Below are positions 1-10,976 of a DNA stretch of 64,000 bases, piece after piece. The stretch is from Marsupella aquatica (taxonomy: Eukaryota; Marchantiophyta), in NCBI GenBank assembly GCA_973895155.1, contig OZ316892.1:7440001-7504000 (forward strand), read 5' to 3'. The notes under the pieces were generated by a model. It was not told the origin of the DNA and did not search any database. It was given only the letters and a program-made list of their open reading frames with translations. Each line of letters begins with the position of its first letter. Within the stretch, counting starts at the first letter, position 1. The position numbers and the translations under genes were made by a program.

Positions 1-753
1 TCATCTCAGTGACCAACCTATCCAACCAAATTGTCTCATTTGTTGCTTCTACTACTACAACATATTTTGTTTTTGTAGTAGATTGAGATACACATTTCTA
101 CAAGGTAGACCTCCAACTTATGCATCCTCCTCCAAGAGTAAATACATACCCAATCGTTGACCTCCTTGTTGCCAAACAACCTTCGTAGTCAGAATCTACA
201 TAGTCAACCAAAGATTTAGTTTGGTTGATCTACTATCAAACAATAGACCATTGTGCCTTAAGGTATCTGAGAATCCACTTCACAACCTCCCAGTATATCT
301 TCTTTGGATTTGATATGAATCTATTCACTTTGCCCATTGCTAGGGTTAGATCAAGTCTGGTAGACGTCATCAAAATACATTAGACTATCCATTGCCTTCT
401 CATGAAAAACCTTAGTCATCAAGCCTCTCTCCACTGGATCCGTGGGGCAAAAAACTGATGAGAACTTGAAGTATGGAACCAAAGGAATATTTACTGGTTT
501 ACAATTCTCCTTTTTAGCATATTTGTCTTGATTCAGTCACAACTGTCGAGTCTCAAAGTTTCTTGTAATCTCCATTCCTAAGATCCTTCATTCAAAATTT
601 AGAACTCAATTTTTCTTTTGAGTTCTTGAAATTGATCCTTAGCCACAATAAACATGTCATCCCCATAAAGCACTAGAATAAGTAAACCAAACACATTATT
701 TTTGACCAATTTTGTATACACACAAGGATCATACATCATTCTAGTAAATCCGT
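1..753 (-). mobile_element. Decayed Ty1/copia fragment (RT to RNase H end)
   Basis: Read on the minus strand this stretch carries broken copia pol sequence. The reverse transcriptase active-site region reads LYGDDMFIV near 640-680, and the RNase H stretch CISQSTTKTKYVVVVEATNE lies near 20-100. The second stretch aligns with the same RNase H region of the neighbouring copia element at 1760-1860. No frame is open for long, so this is a relic. It is interrupted or bounded by the LTR that begins at 754, and it continues to the left outside the window. It is a different copy from the element at 1470-5462, because both copies contain the same domains in the same order. Confidence 0.75.
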
Positions 754-1117
754 TGTTGGGATATGATCTAGACCAAATGAGACAGCGTCAACACATGTGA
801 ACAACATCCATAGACTCCGACACTGAAAGTACGTAGTTCACCCCGTTTGGGCTACGTCCATGGTCGTGAGAGAAATCCAATAATACACACCGATCACATC
901 CGCCATAGCCAATGTGCTAGAGCTCCTCCTCTCACTCTCTTACTCTGTCTCTTAAAGAGTGAACCTTCAAATGTGAGCACAAGTTTGTGTTCCCCTTGAG
1001 TATACCCCCTCCCATGGTCTATGGGAACCTGGAACTCAAACTAGTGCTATCCTAGTATAGTGAAGTCTAGCTAGTACTATAGAAGTATATAGGTTATACT
1101 AGAGGCATAACCTAACA
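754..1117 (-). repeat. LTR of the minus-strand copia element (3' LTR)
   Basis: The 364-bp segment begins TGTTGGG and ends CCTAACA on the plus strand, so both ends carry the TG...CA termini and a short inverted repeat typical of LTRs. A polypurine tract on the minus strand abuts its right edge, as expected for the 3' LTR of an element transcribed leftward. About 80 bp of its right part recur at 8572-8652. The matching 5' LTR was not found next to gag, which suggests that the element is truncated there. Confidence 0.7.
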
Positions 1118-1128
1118 AACTCCCCCTT
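1118..1128 (-). other. Polypurine tract of the minus-strand copia
   Basis: Minus-strand reading gives TTAAGGGGGAGTT immediately before the LTR, the usual place for second-strand priming in LTR retrotransposons. Assignment rests on its position and composition. Confidence 0.55.
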
Positions 1129-1152
1129 AACTCTAGTCCTCAGATAACTACC

Positions 1153-1454
1153 TGGTAGTGTTACTTCTAACTATCCGTATGAATCTCCTCGGGAAGTTCT
1201 AGAAGGTAAAACCAATGAGTTTTCCCTCTATACCGGAGAGTTAACTATAATTAAACCGTAGCTGACAAAGAGTCAGATAGAGCAGACATACTTAGAAATA
1301 AACTACCTACCTAGTACTAGCTCTTGTTACCCATATGTATCTCCTCGGGAAATTCTAGACAGAAAACCTGAGAGAAAACCTATGTTCCCCCCTTCTCCAT
1401 GAGGGTTAACTAGAATTAGACCGTAGCCGATACATACCGGATAGAGAATACATA
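1153..1454. repeat. Two diverged tandem units in the copia 3' non-coding region
   Basis: Two units (about 1153-1290 and 1324-1454) share, in the same order, ATCTCCTCGGGAA, a TTCTAGA-AAAACC block, GAGGGTTAACTA-like sequence, TTAGACCGTAGC-like sequence and a GATAGAG...ACATAC end. They lie between the stop of the RNase H frame and the polypurine tract. No function is evident. Confidence 0.6.
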
Positions 1455-1469
1455 CAAGAAAAACTAACC

Positions 1470-2129
1470 CTAAGCATCCTTGTGCAAAATTTGAAGCCTT
1501 GCACAATGCTCCGTGAAATTAGCCAAAGAAATGACTTTGGTTAACATATCAACAGGATTTAGTTTTCCATCAATCTTGATTAACTCAATCTCTTTCTCAG
1601 CAACAACTTGCCTGAGAAAATGATACTTGATATCAATGTGCTTTACCCTGCCATGCGTTACTTGGTTTGCCGCAATATGTATAGCACTCTTGCTATCACA
1701 ATGAAGATCCACCTGTTCTTGTAGAATCCCCAAATCATGAGCCAACTTCCCCAACCAAATAGCCTCATTTGCTGCCTCTGCTGTTGCTACATACTCAGCT
1801 TCAGTAGATGACTGAGATATGCACTTCTGCTTCATGGATCTCCAAATTATACATCCTCTTGCCAACGTGAAAGAATACCATATAGTAGACTTTCGCTGAT
1901 CCAAATCACCACCGTAGTCTAAATCCACATCTCCAACAAGAGACATCGCATTGTTTGAATGTGCATCAAACAACAAACCAACCTTAGATGTGTCGTGTAA
2001 GTACCTTAGAATCCATTTGATTGCTTTCCAATGTACCTTCCCTGGGTTAACCATGTACCTACTCACCACACCCACAACATGCGATATGTCTGGTCGAGTA
2101 CTAACCATAAGATACATCAAACTGCCCAC
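1470..2129 (-). pseudogene. copia RNase H domain and RT C-terminus
   Basis: A 219-residue open frame starts in the RT tail (MGSLMYLMVSTRPDI, the conserved copia stretch before RNase H) and runs through RNase H. Acidic catalytic positions can be placed in GDVDLDYGGD, in STEAEYVA and in LHCDSKSAI. It ends at a stop about 350 bp from the LTR. In the intact family this domain degrades the RNA template during reverse transcription inside the particle. This frame is the best preserved part of the element. Confidence 0.8.
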
Positions 2130-2353
2130 TGCACTGCGTAGGGAACCTTAGACATCAACCCCTTTTCAATTGCATTTGTGAAACAAGATGCGGCCAAAAG
2201 CTTGAAATGTGTTGCCAGAGGAGTAGTTACAGCCTTAGCACTTGCCATGTTGAACTTAGCAAGTACCTTCTTCGTATACTTACTCTATGTCAGCCACAAT
2301 TTCCTCTTCTTTCTGTCTCTATGAATCTCCATCCCAAGTATACGTCTGGTTGA

Positions 2354-3653
2354 TCATAAATCCTTCATACTAAACTCTGAGCTCAACTGAGTCTTGAGTT
2401 TAATAATCTCTGTCATATCCTTGGCAAAAATGAGCATATCATCCACATAAAGGACTAGAACAATGAAACCAAACACTGCATTGCTCACCTTCTTCATGTA
2501 GACACAACAGTCATATTCACTCTCAACAAAACCCAATGACAACATAAAGGTATAGAACCTCTTGTTTCACTGCCTTGGACTTTGTTTCAGACCATAAAGC
2601 GACTTCAACAGCTTACACACCAAATGCTCCCTACCCTTAGCCACAAATCCTTGTGGCTGCCTCATGATCCATGAATATCAATTCATCTAGTAGTCCATAC
2701 AAAAAAGCTGTGACTACATCCATCTGCTCCATGCACAGATCAAATAGAACAACCAATGCCATAATCAAACGCAAATTAGCCATCGCTACTACTGGAGAGA
2801 AGACCCCATTATAGTCCACACCCTTCCTTTGGGTGAATCCCTTGGCCACAAGCCTGGCCTTGTAGATCTTCTCTGCATGTTCAGAAGCGTCATCCTTCTT
2901 CTTGAACACCCACTTGCTATCAATGACCTGTTTACCTTCAGAAAGCTCAACCAACTCCCAAGTCTTGTTCTTATGCAGTGACTGCATCTCTATTTGCATG
3001 GCAGCACTCCATTGTGCTTTATCCATAGAAGACATGGCTTCATCATATGTAGATGGATCACCATCTTCTGTAAGCATAACGGCTCCAGAATTATCAATAT
3101 CATCATCACTATCCAACTGGTCTGAGAAAAACCATGTACCATACCTTTTTGGAGCTTGAACTGGTCGTGAAGATGACCGCCTAGATGACTCACCCACACC
3201 AGGAGCAACTAATTCTCCACTAACTATAGCTGCTGGTACTGGTGCCAATGGTACCGTCGGCGCTGGTGTTGGTCCATGAGCATACTCATGCTCAATCTCC
3301 CCCTCAATCATGTCAGCATCAGGAGTATATGACATTTCTTCCCCCTCCTTCAATGATGGACCTTCATTGAAGGAAATATCCCTGCTGACTACCAACTTTT
3401 GTGCCTCTAGGTCCCAAAGACGATACCCTTTTACTCCCTTCTGGTAGCCAAAAAACACACATTTCACAAACTTTGGGTCAAGCTTATTTCGTGAAACTGG
3501 AGGCAACAATGCATATGCCTCACATCCAAACACACGCAACCTCGTGTAATCTACAGGTCTCTTGTGCCACATCTCAAACGGAGTCTTAAGTTCAATACTG
3601 CTAATTGGAGACAATGTTAGTAGGTAAGCTACTGTGTTGATAGCTTCAGCCAA
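2354..3653 (-). pseudogene. copia reverse transcriptase with integrase C-terminus
   Basis: The frame from 3653 to 2637 covers the integrase C-terminal region (FGCEAYALLPPVSRNKLDPK, typical of copia) and a variable linker rich in Ser and Pro. It then enters the N-terminal half of RT (DSKWVFKKKDDASEHAEKIY and ARLVAKGFTQRKGVDY). It shifts out of frame near 2640. The catalytic YVDD (minus strand, 2438-2449) sits in the separate frame 2545-2354. The break between the two RT halves means no active enzyme can be made. Confidence 0.8.
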
Positions 3654-4813
3654 ATCTTTGATAGACCTGCTTGGCTCAACATACTTCTGTACCTCTCCAA
3701 TAGTGTCTTGTTCAGCCTCTCAGAAACACCATTCTGGTGAGGAGTATATGCATTGGTCAAATGTTGGGTAATGCCTTCATGTTCTAAATAGAGATGAAAC
3801 TCATTAGAGATATACTCATCTCCATTGTCGGAACGAAGAAATTTCACTTTCTTCCCTAGTTGTGTCTCAACCTGCATCTTCCACTTCTTGAAGATTGAGA
3901 ACACCTCAGACTTCTCATGCATAAAGTACACCCAGATCATCCTCAAATAATCATCAATAAAAGATACGTAATACTTCATTCCTGACATTGAGAGCTCAGG
4001 TGATTCTCACACATCAGAATGAATATAATCCAAAATATCTTTAGAGGTATGACTGGCTGTTGAAAAACTTACACGATGCTGCTTACCAAGGACATAGTGC
4101 TGACAAAACCCCAACTTGCACAATTTTGCACTTGGCAAGAGATTCTGTTTGCACAACACATTCAGCCCTTTCTCACTCATGTGACCCAACCGTGCATGCC
4201 ACAATCGTGTCTGATCCACCTCTGATGAAATTGCATTGGCACTACCAAGAATTGTGGTGCCTATCAGGATATATAGATTACCCTGTTTCCTACCTTCCAT
4301 CACCGCTAGAGGACCATGTGTGACCCTCAAAACTCCATTGGTTGTATTCCATTGATAACCAGATGTGTCCAATGCTCCCAAAGAGATCAAATTCCGCTTC
4401 AAATCTGGAATGTGACAAACATTTGTCAACGTACGCACAACTCCATCAAACATTTGAATGCGCATTGTACCTATATCAATGACTTGACAGAGTTGATCAT
4501 TCCCCATCAAGATATTTCCTGATTTTGGCTCATAGGTGCAGAAGACCTCCTTGTCATGGCACATATGAAAGAAACATGTAGAATCTAAAATCCAGTCCGA
4601 TTCCCCACCCTGGGAACCGGTACATAAGGCAAAACTAGCATCATCATTAGAAGTAACAAAACTCGCCTGACTTTGAATCCTACCACCACTCCTGCAATTC
4701 CTCTTAATGTGGCCCTTCTGACCACATTTCCAGCACTCAGCACCCTTCGAGTCACGTGACTTCGATCTAGCCTTGGTTTTACTAAAGGAGCCTGTAAAAC
4801 GCTCTCGTGACAT
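3629..4813 (-). pseudogene. copia zinc knuckle, protease and integrase core
   Basis: The frame 4813-4007 opens with the CCHC nucleocapsid knuckle. The retropepsin site follows, reading ILDSTCFFHM where this family usually has DSG, so the catalytic Gly position is changed. The pre-integrase zinc region follows (HARLGHMSEKGL and a CxxC-like stretch). The frame 3988-3629 carries the integrase core with RSDNGDEY and PHQNGVSERLNKTLLERYRS, the second Asp and Glu of the DDE triad. A stop and a shift separate the two frames. Confidence 0.8.
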
Positions 4814-5462
4814 GCCCCTGATAACTGCTAGTGCTGATCCAGATGAAGAAGCTGTGTATCTTTTTTCGCATTTTGTTTGACAGCAGAGTGTTCATTGTCT
4901 CATCATAGGTCAACGTTTTCTTGCCATACAAGATTGTCTGGACCAGGTTCTCATATGAGCGTGGCAAGGAAGTAAGCAAATGAAGGGTCTTCTTCTCATC
5001 CTCCACCTTCTCATTGAGACTCGCCAACTCTGCAATGATTAAATTAAAACCATCAATATGTTCGTGCATAGTTTCACCTTCAGCCATCTTGAAGTTCATT
5101 AACTTCAAGCTCGTGTATAGTCAATTTGTCAATGACTTCTTCTCATACATCAGCTTTGGTCGATCCCACAGCTTTGTAATTGTGTCCTCCTTCATAACCT
5201 GAAGTAAAACTTCAGGTGCCAAGTGGAGCCTAATCAAACTTAGAGCACGATTGCCAATGTCTTTCCACTCCTCATCGGTCATGGAGGATGGCTTGGTGCT
5301 TAATGCTAAACCCAAGCCATGGGAAACAAGAACGTCCTTCATTTGTACTTTCCATAACGTGAAGTTATTGCGCTCGATGAATTTCTCCACTTCATACTTT
5401 GCACTGGTCACCTTTCGGGATGCCATGACAATGTCCCCTACTCTTACATGCAATGTATTCAA
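4782..5462 (-). pseudogene. copia gag N-terminal region
   Basis: Two frames (5462-5121 and 5108-4782) together carry a copia gag. The first includes EKFIERNNFTLWKVQMKDVL and the second LTSLPRSYENLVQTIL, both typical of the UBN2/Retrotran_gag family. A shift near 5115 splits them. A Met at 5424 (MASRKVTS) is a more likely start than the one at 5462, because plant copia gags commonly start a few residues before this block. Confidence 0.75.
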
Positions 5463-6229
5463 TGTAAGCTACCAAGGTACTTGTAAGGCTGCCAAACCGT
5501 ATCGGACCCTCCAAGCAGCCTCACCCAAAAAATCACCAAAAAATGAAAGGGATCTAAATCAATAACTGACTTCACCTTCCTGTAGCCTGGAAGATAACCT
5601 TTTCAGAACACCAAACAACTTTGCAACCGGACACTCGAGCCGAGAGTTATTAACTGCTGATGGCAAGGGGGTCAAAATGTCATTTCAGACCCCCTCAAGG
5701 AATTTTTTAATAAAAAATTCCACGCACCTTCGTTTCCTAAACCGATTTTTCAGACCCTTCCCTAACTCCCCCGGGAGCACACCTGCAAAAAATCTCGGAA
5801 AACAGAACCCGTTTGCCTTGCCGAATTGCTAATTTACCATTGAATTTTAACATTCTAGAAATTGAGAATAAAAATACAGGAGGCGTTTGGCCCTGCGTAG
5901 GGGGCGAAATGCCCTGTGGCACTTGCCACAAATAGGACAACACCTGTTTGCGTCACGCCTCACCACCCCAAGCGCCCTGCCGCTCCCCCTTCCGCCCTGT
6001 CACCCTTCTCGTACTCGGCCAAACGCCCTTCCCGCGCCTTGCCACGCGGCCAAAGTCAAACCCGCCTTGACTGCCCGTATCTCGGCCGTCCGATGTACGA
6101 TCGATCTATAATTTATATGGTTGGAACAAGCGCAACGAGATCTTTCCAACAAGCCTATGGGCAACCCAAGATCATGACTATCAACAATCGACCTAAATTT
6201 ATATCATCTATTAAGGATTGCTCTTAGTC
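5463..6229. other. Stretch without a recognised gene
   Basis: Between the minus-strand copia gag and the plus-strand copia LTR I see no supported gene. The sequence contains AT-rich stretches, a copy of GGGGGTC/GACCCCC as a small inverted repeat near 5668-5695, and CG-rich sequence at 5940-6080. The expected minus-strand 5' LTR and its primer site are not visible. Confidence 0.5.
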
Positions 6230-6541
6230 TTGTGACTCAAAGGTTACGGCACTTAGGCTAACCACAGTTAGAGTCTTAGCTGAGGTTAGGTTAGTCGTGT
6301 GTGACCTTGTATATACCAGGGCTAGTGTAAGCCATTGGTGTGGTGTGCTTACTCATTTGTAAAGGAGCAACTTGAGGAAGAGGGAGAAAATATGTGTTCA
6401 TCTACTCTTGAAGTAAAACTTGAGTGTTCGTGTGGACGTAGCCTTGGAGAAGAGGTGAACCACGTAAAGATTGTATTGACTACGTGTGCATGGAATGACT
6501 CATGGTTGTATGGTCATTGCGAATGACGTCTTAGTTCAACA
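6230..6541 (+). repeat. Probable 5' LTR of a plus-strand copia element (left end uncertain)
   Basis: The right end is fixed by CA at 6540-6541, two bases before a primer binding site. A TATA-like GTATATACC near 6308 would fit a U3 promoter about 230 bp from the LTR end. The left end is a guess, at a TGTGACTC near 6231. No second copy of this LTR was found in the window. Confidence 0.45.
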
Positions 6542-6543
6542 AT

Positions 6544-6555
6544 TGGTATCAGAGC
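6544..6555 (+). other. Primer binding site, initiator-Met tRNA type
   Basis: TGGTATCAGAGC is the standard plant copia primer site, complementary to the 3' end of initiator methionine tRNA. It lies two bases right of the LTR end, as expected, and it sets the orientation of this element as plus. Confidence 0.85.
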
Positions 6556-8395
6556 AAGCGTGGGAGGTGACATTGAGGTGATCAAAATTTTTGTGACGTG
6601 TTGGTAACGGTTTTTCTAGCGGTTAGAGTCGGTGGATTTCATGGAGTTCTGTCGCATGGAACTTGAAGGTGTTGGGCTTAACAGATAGATCGAGGCAAGG
6701 GCTTTCCGATGGTGCAAAGAAATCTCTGAACGGAGTTTGTGGTGTAGAGAAATTCATGTTTCCGTCGTTCTGGATTTTTTGTGATTCGTGTTCGACGGTT
6801 TTCTTCGACAGTTCTTTTGGGGGGGACCTGAGATTGTTTTTTGTACGGTGTGAGCTTGCGGTGCGTGAGACATTGCATACTATAGCTCAAATCGTAGATC
6901 AGGGAAAGCTGGTCATTTCGGTATTTGGTTTGTTGCTGAGGGTGAACCGAGTGCGGCACAACAAGCGAAAGAGACGTTTCTAAATTTTTTCATGGCTATG
7001 AAGACATAGTCTTGGCTGAAGCAGATTTCTCGATGTCACACTCGGCTCGGGGGAGAAACGAAAAGTGCAACGGCTCAACAGAGAGATCGTGGTGCGGTGG
7101 TCGTTTTGAGTCCGGGATTGGCACTTGACGCGGAGTGAAGGAGTCAAAATGAGAAGTTTTTACTTTGCTGGAGTTGCGGATGGCGCCGGCGAAATTTAGA
7201 AACATTTCTCGTCGGTGACGTGCACTTTTCTTGTGTGAAACGGCGACATTTTTTAGTAAGTAACATGACAAATTTTTTTTAGGCAATATTGTGCGTTTGA
7301 AAGGGGTTTTAATCCCTTATGTGTATACATGTGCACCCCCTAGGCATACGATAACCCCTGGGCGCGCATATAGCGTCGTATTTTTGCGCGTATATTGTGC
7401 CCCCTTCCCCCTCCTCCCCCCCTCCTTAAAGCCACATAGGGCCTTGTGCCTTGGACATCCCCCACCCTCCCCCCTTCGCTAGCCCTCCTCCCATCTCAGC
7501 ATAGGGCCTTGTGCCCTGGACATCTCACCCCCCCTTCCCCCCTCATTCAAGCCACATAGGGCCTTGTGCCCTATTTATTAACTCCCTCCCCTCCCCCTTT
7601 TCTGCACGATTCCCCTCCACAATAGGACCTTGTGTAACAATTAAAGAGGGGGAGCTAGGCCAGGAGGGCACGCTGCCCTATGAGCCATTAAGGCAGAGCA
7701 CCCCCCTCCCTCCCACCCCCATACGTATACGCACAGTACCCCCTCAATGTACCCGTGTACAACTGGCGCTTAATACACTATATTTTTTGAAAAGGGATTC
7801 AACCCCCCCTTTAGGGCCATTTTCTTTTTTCTCCTCTTTCTCCCATTGACTAGGCGGCATCCAGGGCCCAATGACCCAACGATTTAATCGCTTCGACAGG
7901 GGGAACGGCCCCCTGTGAGTCCTGCCGCAGTCCAAGGAATATTCCAAAAAAATAGAGAGCTATTTTTTGACCTTTAGTCAAAGATTCCAAGGTCCGAACG
8001 GTAACTTTTTGGATCTTTTTTGGCGAGGACGTAGCCACTGAAGCTAGCAACGCGGTGCACCACTCAATTTGCATTTCCGACGACGGGTGGTACTTGGAAT
8101 TTTTCTTATTCCCCGAGGTGGCCAAAACAGGGGAGAATTTTTGAGTTTTACCCACCCCGACCGAAATGTGAAAAAGTTTTTCGTCAGAACTCGGTTTTAA
8201 TTTTGGATTTCAGCGTTGGCTTGCTAGGTTGGTGGGCTAAGTGGCGGTGACAAGTTTCAAGTTTTTTTGAAAGTTACAAAAAATGACATTTTTTTGTGAT
8301 TTGGATTTGCGTCAACAAGAAGGAAGGTAAAAAACAACAAAAGCATATAGGGAGCAGCACAGCAATAACACTTGGAGAACGTTGGGAGGGCAATA
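6556..8395 (+). mobile_element. Long (about 1.84 kb) copia leader with C-rich block and hairpins
   Basis: This lies between the primer site and the gag start. It has no convincing frame of its own. At 7380-7720 it becomes strongly C-rich and carries the hairpin word AGGGC-N5-GCCCT at 7503, 7558 and 7665, each near an ACATAGGG or CCCTATG context. Most of it recurs inverted at 12,650-14,325. A leader this long is unusual for copia and may be structured RNA for packaging or translation control; that is inference. Confidence 0.65.
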
Positions 8396-8571
8396 ATGGC
8401 ATCCAAGTTTGGAGGTGTCAAGTTTGAGGTAGAAAAGTATGATGAGCACACGGATTATTTGCTATGGGAGAAGCAGGTTAAGGGAATTCTTCATGCTATG
8501 GGCCTAGATTATCTCCTTTTGACTCGGGAGGAGTCTAGTAGTGAGGAGGACATCCCGTTGAGGAAATGGAG
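8396..8571 (+). pseudogene. copia gag N-terminus, truncated
   Basis: The frame begins ATGGCATCC and encodes MASKFGGVKFEVEKYDEHTD, then YLLWEKQVKGILHAMGLDYL. This matches the layout of the other copia gag here (MASxK...FEVEK...LWKxQ). After about 58 residues the gag sequence stops at 8571, where sequence from the other family's LTR takes over, so only the first part of gag remains. Confidence 0.7.
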
Positions 8572-8652
8572 GCTGGAACTCAAACTAATGCTATCCTAGT
8601 ATAATGAAATCTAGCTAGTACTATGGAAGTATATAGGTTATATTAGAGGCAA
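8572..8652. repeat. LTR scrap of the minus-strand copia family
   Basis: About 81 bp match 1027-1108 of the LTR at 754-1117 with a few substitutions, in the same orientation. The match starts at CTGGAACTCAAACTA and stops about nine bases short of the LTR end. It forms the junction that truncates the plus-strand copia gag. Confidence 0.75.
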
Positions 8653-8719
8653 GACTGGCCTTCTAAATTACACACCACTGTATAATGGTCTCTCGAAGAG
8701 GCTGCGGAATCTGTAATGG

Positions 8720-9642
8720 AATTGTTTAATTGCACAATGATGTGCTATTTCATTGATCGGGCCCCGATGCTACCCACCTTCAAATTTTGGGTTAATAAAA
8801 CTTTCGTGCAAGAGATGGACTAGTTGGTCACCCAGGTAAAATTTGTGGGAAAGAGCTTCTACATGGTGACTTTCAAATCACTTGAGCACCGGGATTTTGC
8901 GCTTGCTAATGCGTCATGGTTTTTGGAACGCAAATTTATTTTTACGTTCCCCTGAGACCCCTTCTTGACATCCGGAGCGACTCTTACACTATGATTTCGG
9001 TCTGGATTGAAATTCTTTTCCGAGCTTTGATTCTGGAGCCGTGCCGTCGCAAGCTTGCTGCCTCCCTTGGTGACATATTACATTATATTCAAGGTGATGA
9101 CTTAAGCTCTTACCCACACAATCGTCCGTGCGTCTTATGGGACACTCAACGTGAGGTCCCTCATAGCATTGAAGTTCAGATTCAATCTGGCCTTTCGATC
9201 TGGCAACCGGTTATCTTCAGATGGTGCAACTACTCAACTGGATGCTACGGGAATTATTGGTGCTGAGGGGCTACCTATTCCGGTGCAAATGACGAACACT
9301 AAACCCTATGAACTTTGTGTTCCTGATCCAACTCCTATTGCAAATCCTGAGGTCCCACCTTCTGCTCCTGGGATTATAACATGCGACCCCGCTTACATTA
9401 GTGAGAAGGGGCTTTGGACTGAAAACATTCTTGAGTTTAAGCATGACAGATCATTTGCCCTCTCGGACCATGATCCTGTTCTCATTTCTTTTAGACTCAC
9501 ATCCATCCGCTCGGCTGCATCGGGTTGCAAAAGAGCTACCTACTTTAAGGCCAATCCTGCGATGCTCAGGGACACGAGTAATTTGGATTTGTTGGCTGCT
9601 GCTTGGCTGGGGGATTTCGATCCCCCTCTCGATCCTAAATGA
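8720..9642 (+). pseudogene. LINE-like remnant: DUF4283-type domain and endonuclease tail
   Basis: Broken frames from about 8780 to 9180 read FVGKSFYMVTFKSLEHRDFA, then ASWFLERKFIFTF, and later VLWDTQREVPHSIEVQ. This resembles the DUF4283 domain of plant non-LTR retroelement ORF1 proteins, although in-frame stops interrupt it. The frame ending at 9642 contains RSFALSDHDPVLISF, which matches the C-terminal S-D-H motif of apurinic-type endonucleases in LINE ORF2. The middle of the endonuclease and all of the RT are missing, so this is an internally deleted, dead copy. The family assignment is from motif memory only. Confidence 0.55.
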
Positions 9643-9756
9643 ATTATCCAATATATATTTAATATATAAATGATATTATAATTTGATATTTAGATGCTAA
9701 TATTCATAATGATGAGATCCATAAACATTGATTATTATTTTAGAATAAGGAGAATG

Positions 9757-9785
9757 AGGGTCTCTCTCTCTTTCTCTCTCTCTCA
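9757..9785. repeat. CT-rich microsatellite
   Basis: A run of TCTCTC with one TTTC interruption lies just right of the LINE-like remnant and an AT-rich patch. Confidence 0.8.
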
Positions 9786-9864
9786 AAGGCTCCTCAACCT
9801 ATTGAGCTCCTTCTCCGTGGTTGTTTTGGTGTCATTAATGTGTCCAAGTGCTAGGAGCAGTCCA

Positions 9865-10626
9865 TCAATGACACTCACAATTTTTCAGTCCACCAATGAC
9901 ATCCTCACGCACTTTCACTTGATCTATCAACACCCACTTCACTCTAGGGGAGCTCTCACTGATCTCCACCTTCCCCGACTTGCTAGAGGAGCTCTCACTG
10001 ATCTTCAGGTTGGCCAAACCTCTTGAAATTTCTCTAGGGACGGCGGCTGGCTGCTGACTGTGAACAAAGGTAACCACGACTTGCCACGATGTCTGGAAAT
10101 AACTCACATACACATCCAAATCCAAAACTACCCCCAACTTTAAAAACAAGATGTTAGCCTGGTTCTTTCTGTTCAACTGAGCAAAATCCCTTGCCCAGAG
10201 GGGCTTATTGCTTGTGCCAAGAATGTAAGTTGCTGGATGGAGGGTCAAGACCTCCAAATGACCATTGTGGTCACACAATCCTAAGATCAGGCACCAAAAT
10301 GGCATGTTCCACTTGCATTCCCCATCATGGATCTTATCTTCTTCGGATTCACTTCTACAGTAATGTTTATCATCCGTGCAATACACACTGCAACCCTCAT
10401 ACCACAACTTGTCACTAATTTTTGGCTCTACTTTAGTAATCTCGGTTCGGATTCGTCGAATTCCACCTTCCTCTTTCGACGCCTCTCGTGCGACCCTTGC
10501 AGCTTCGGCCTTTAACACCTTTATTGAGCAAGTCATCGAACACCCTAATTCTGTTAGGAAGAGAAGCAATAAGGGGCGCTCACCATTCAGAAGCAACTTC
10601 ACATCGGAGTCATTCTTCACATTCAT
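9865..10626 (-). CDS. Uncharacterised 253-codon open frame
   Basis: The frame starts with ATG at 10,626 and is open for 253 residues, which is long for a chance frame in this repeat-rich area. I do not recognise the protein. It has a hydrophobic LLLLFLTEL stretch near residue 20, a basic and acidic stretch at about 38-65, several Cys residues and a short internal repeat built on ISESS near residues 205-230. No signal peptide or known motif is obvious. It may be a leftover of a mobile-element ORF or a chance frame. Its neighbours are all repeats, which argues against a host gene. Confidence 0.25.
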   Translation of the reverse strand: MNVKNDSDVKLLLNGERPLLLLFLTELGCSMTCSIKVLKAEAARVAREASKEEGGIRRIRTEITKVEPKISDKLWYEGCSVYCTDDKHYCRSESEEDKIHDGECKWNMPFWCLILGLCDHNGHLEVLTLHPATYILGTSNKPLWARDFAQLNRKNQANILFLKLGVVLDLDVYVSYFQTSWQVVVTFVHSQQPAAVPREISRGLANLKISESSSSKSGKVEISESSPRVKWVLIDQVKVREDVIGGLKNCECH

Positions 10627-10710
10627 AACTCATCATGGACTGCAGATAGTGTAGCTAGTTCAATAGAAATGAGAGCATCTTCCTTAGGTGCAGTACCACA
10701 AACTGACACT

Positions 10711-10905
10711 TAAAGTGGGTGGGAACTGGAACTGGAACTGACTTCTTCGGTTCGTCGCCAATGCTTCTCGCTGGTTCTAGAGTCTTAAAGTGGACGGGAA
10801 CTGGAACTGAAACTGACTTCTTCGGTTCGTCGCCAATGTTTCTCGCTAGACATCTTGGATGACCCTTGCAGTTTATTGCTAAAATGCTTCTCGCTAGACA
10901 TCTCG
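10711..10905. repeat. Tandem repeat, about 75-bp units
   Basis: Two and a half units share the words GGGAACTGGAACTG, ACTTCTTCGGTTCGTCGCCAA and TGCTTCTCGCTAG. The last partial unit keeps only the TTCTCGCTAGACATC end. Confidence 0.7.
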
Positions 10906-10976
10906 GCTCGGATTCGACACCTTCCTCTTTCGACGCCTCTTCTGGAGTGAGGTAGCCCTTTAGAGTACCTAGGTAA

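Larger units (their letters stand above)
1470..5462 (-). mobile_element. Degenerate Ty1/copia gag-pol body
   Basis: The domain order on the minus strand is gag, CCHC zinc knuckle, protease, integrase, reverse transcriptase and RNase H, the Ty1/copia order with integrase before RT. The polyprotein is split into at least six frames by stops and frameshifts near 5115, 4800, 3990, 3640, 2640-2545 and 2350-2130. Key residues still visible are the knuckle CWKCGQKGHIKRNC, the integrase stretch RSDNGDEY, the RT motif YVDD and RNase H blocks including STEAEY and HCDSKSA. The protease motif is damaged. The element cannot be autonomous. The 5' LTR and primer site expected right of 5462 were not found. 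Confidence 0.85.

Noticed and set aside
4060-4522. Plus-strand frames of 68-87 codons opposite copia pol
   Set aside because: Shadows of the minus-strand zinc knuckle, protease and integrase coding sequence.
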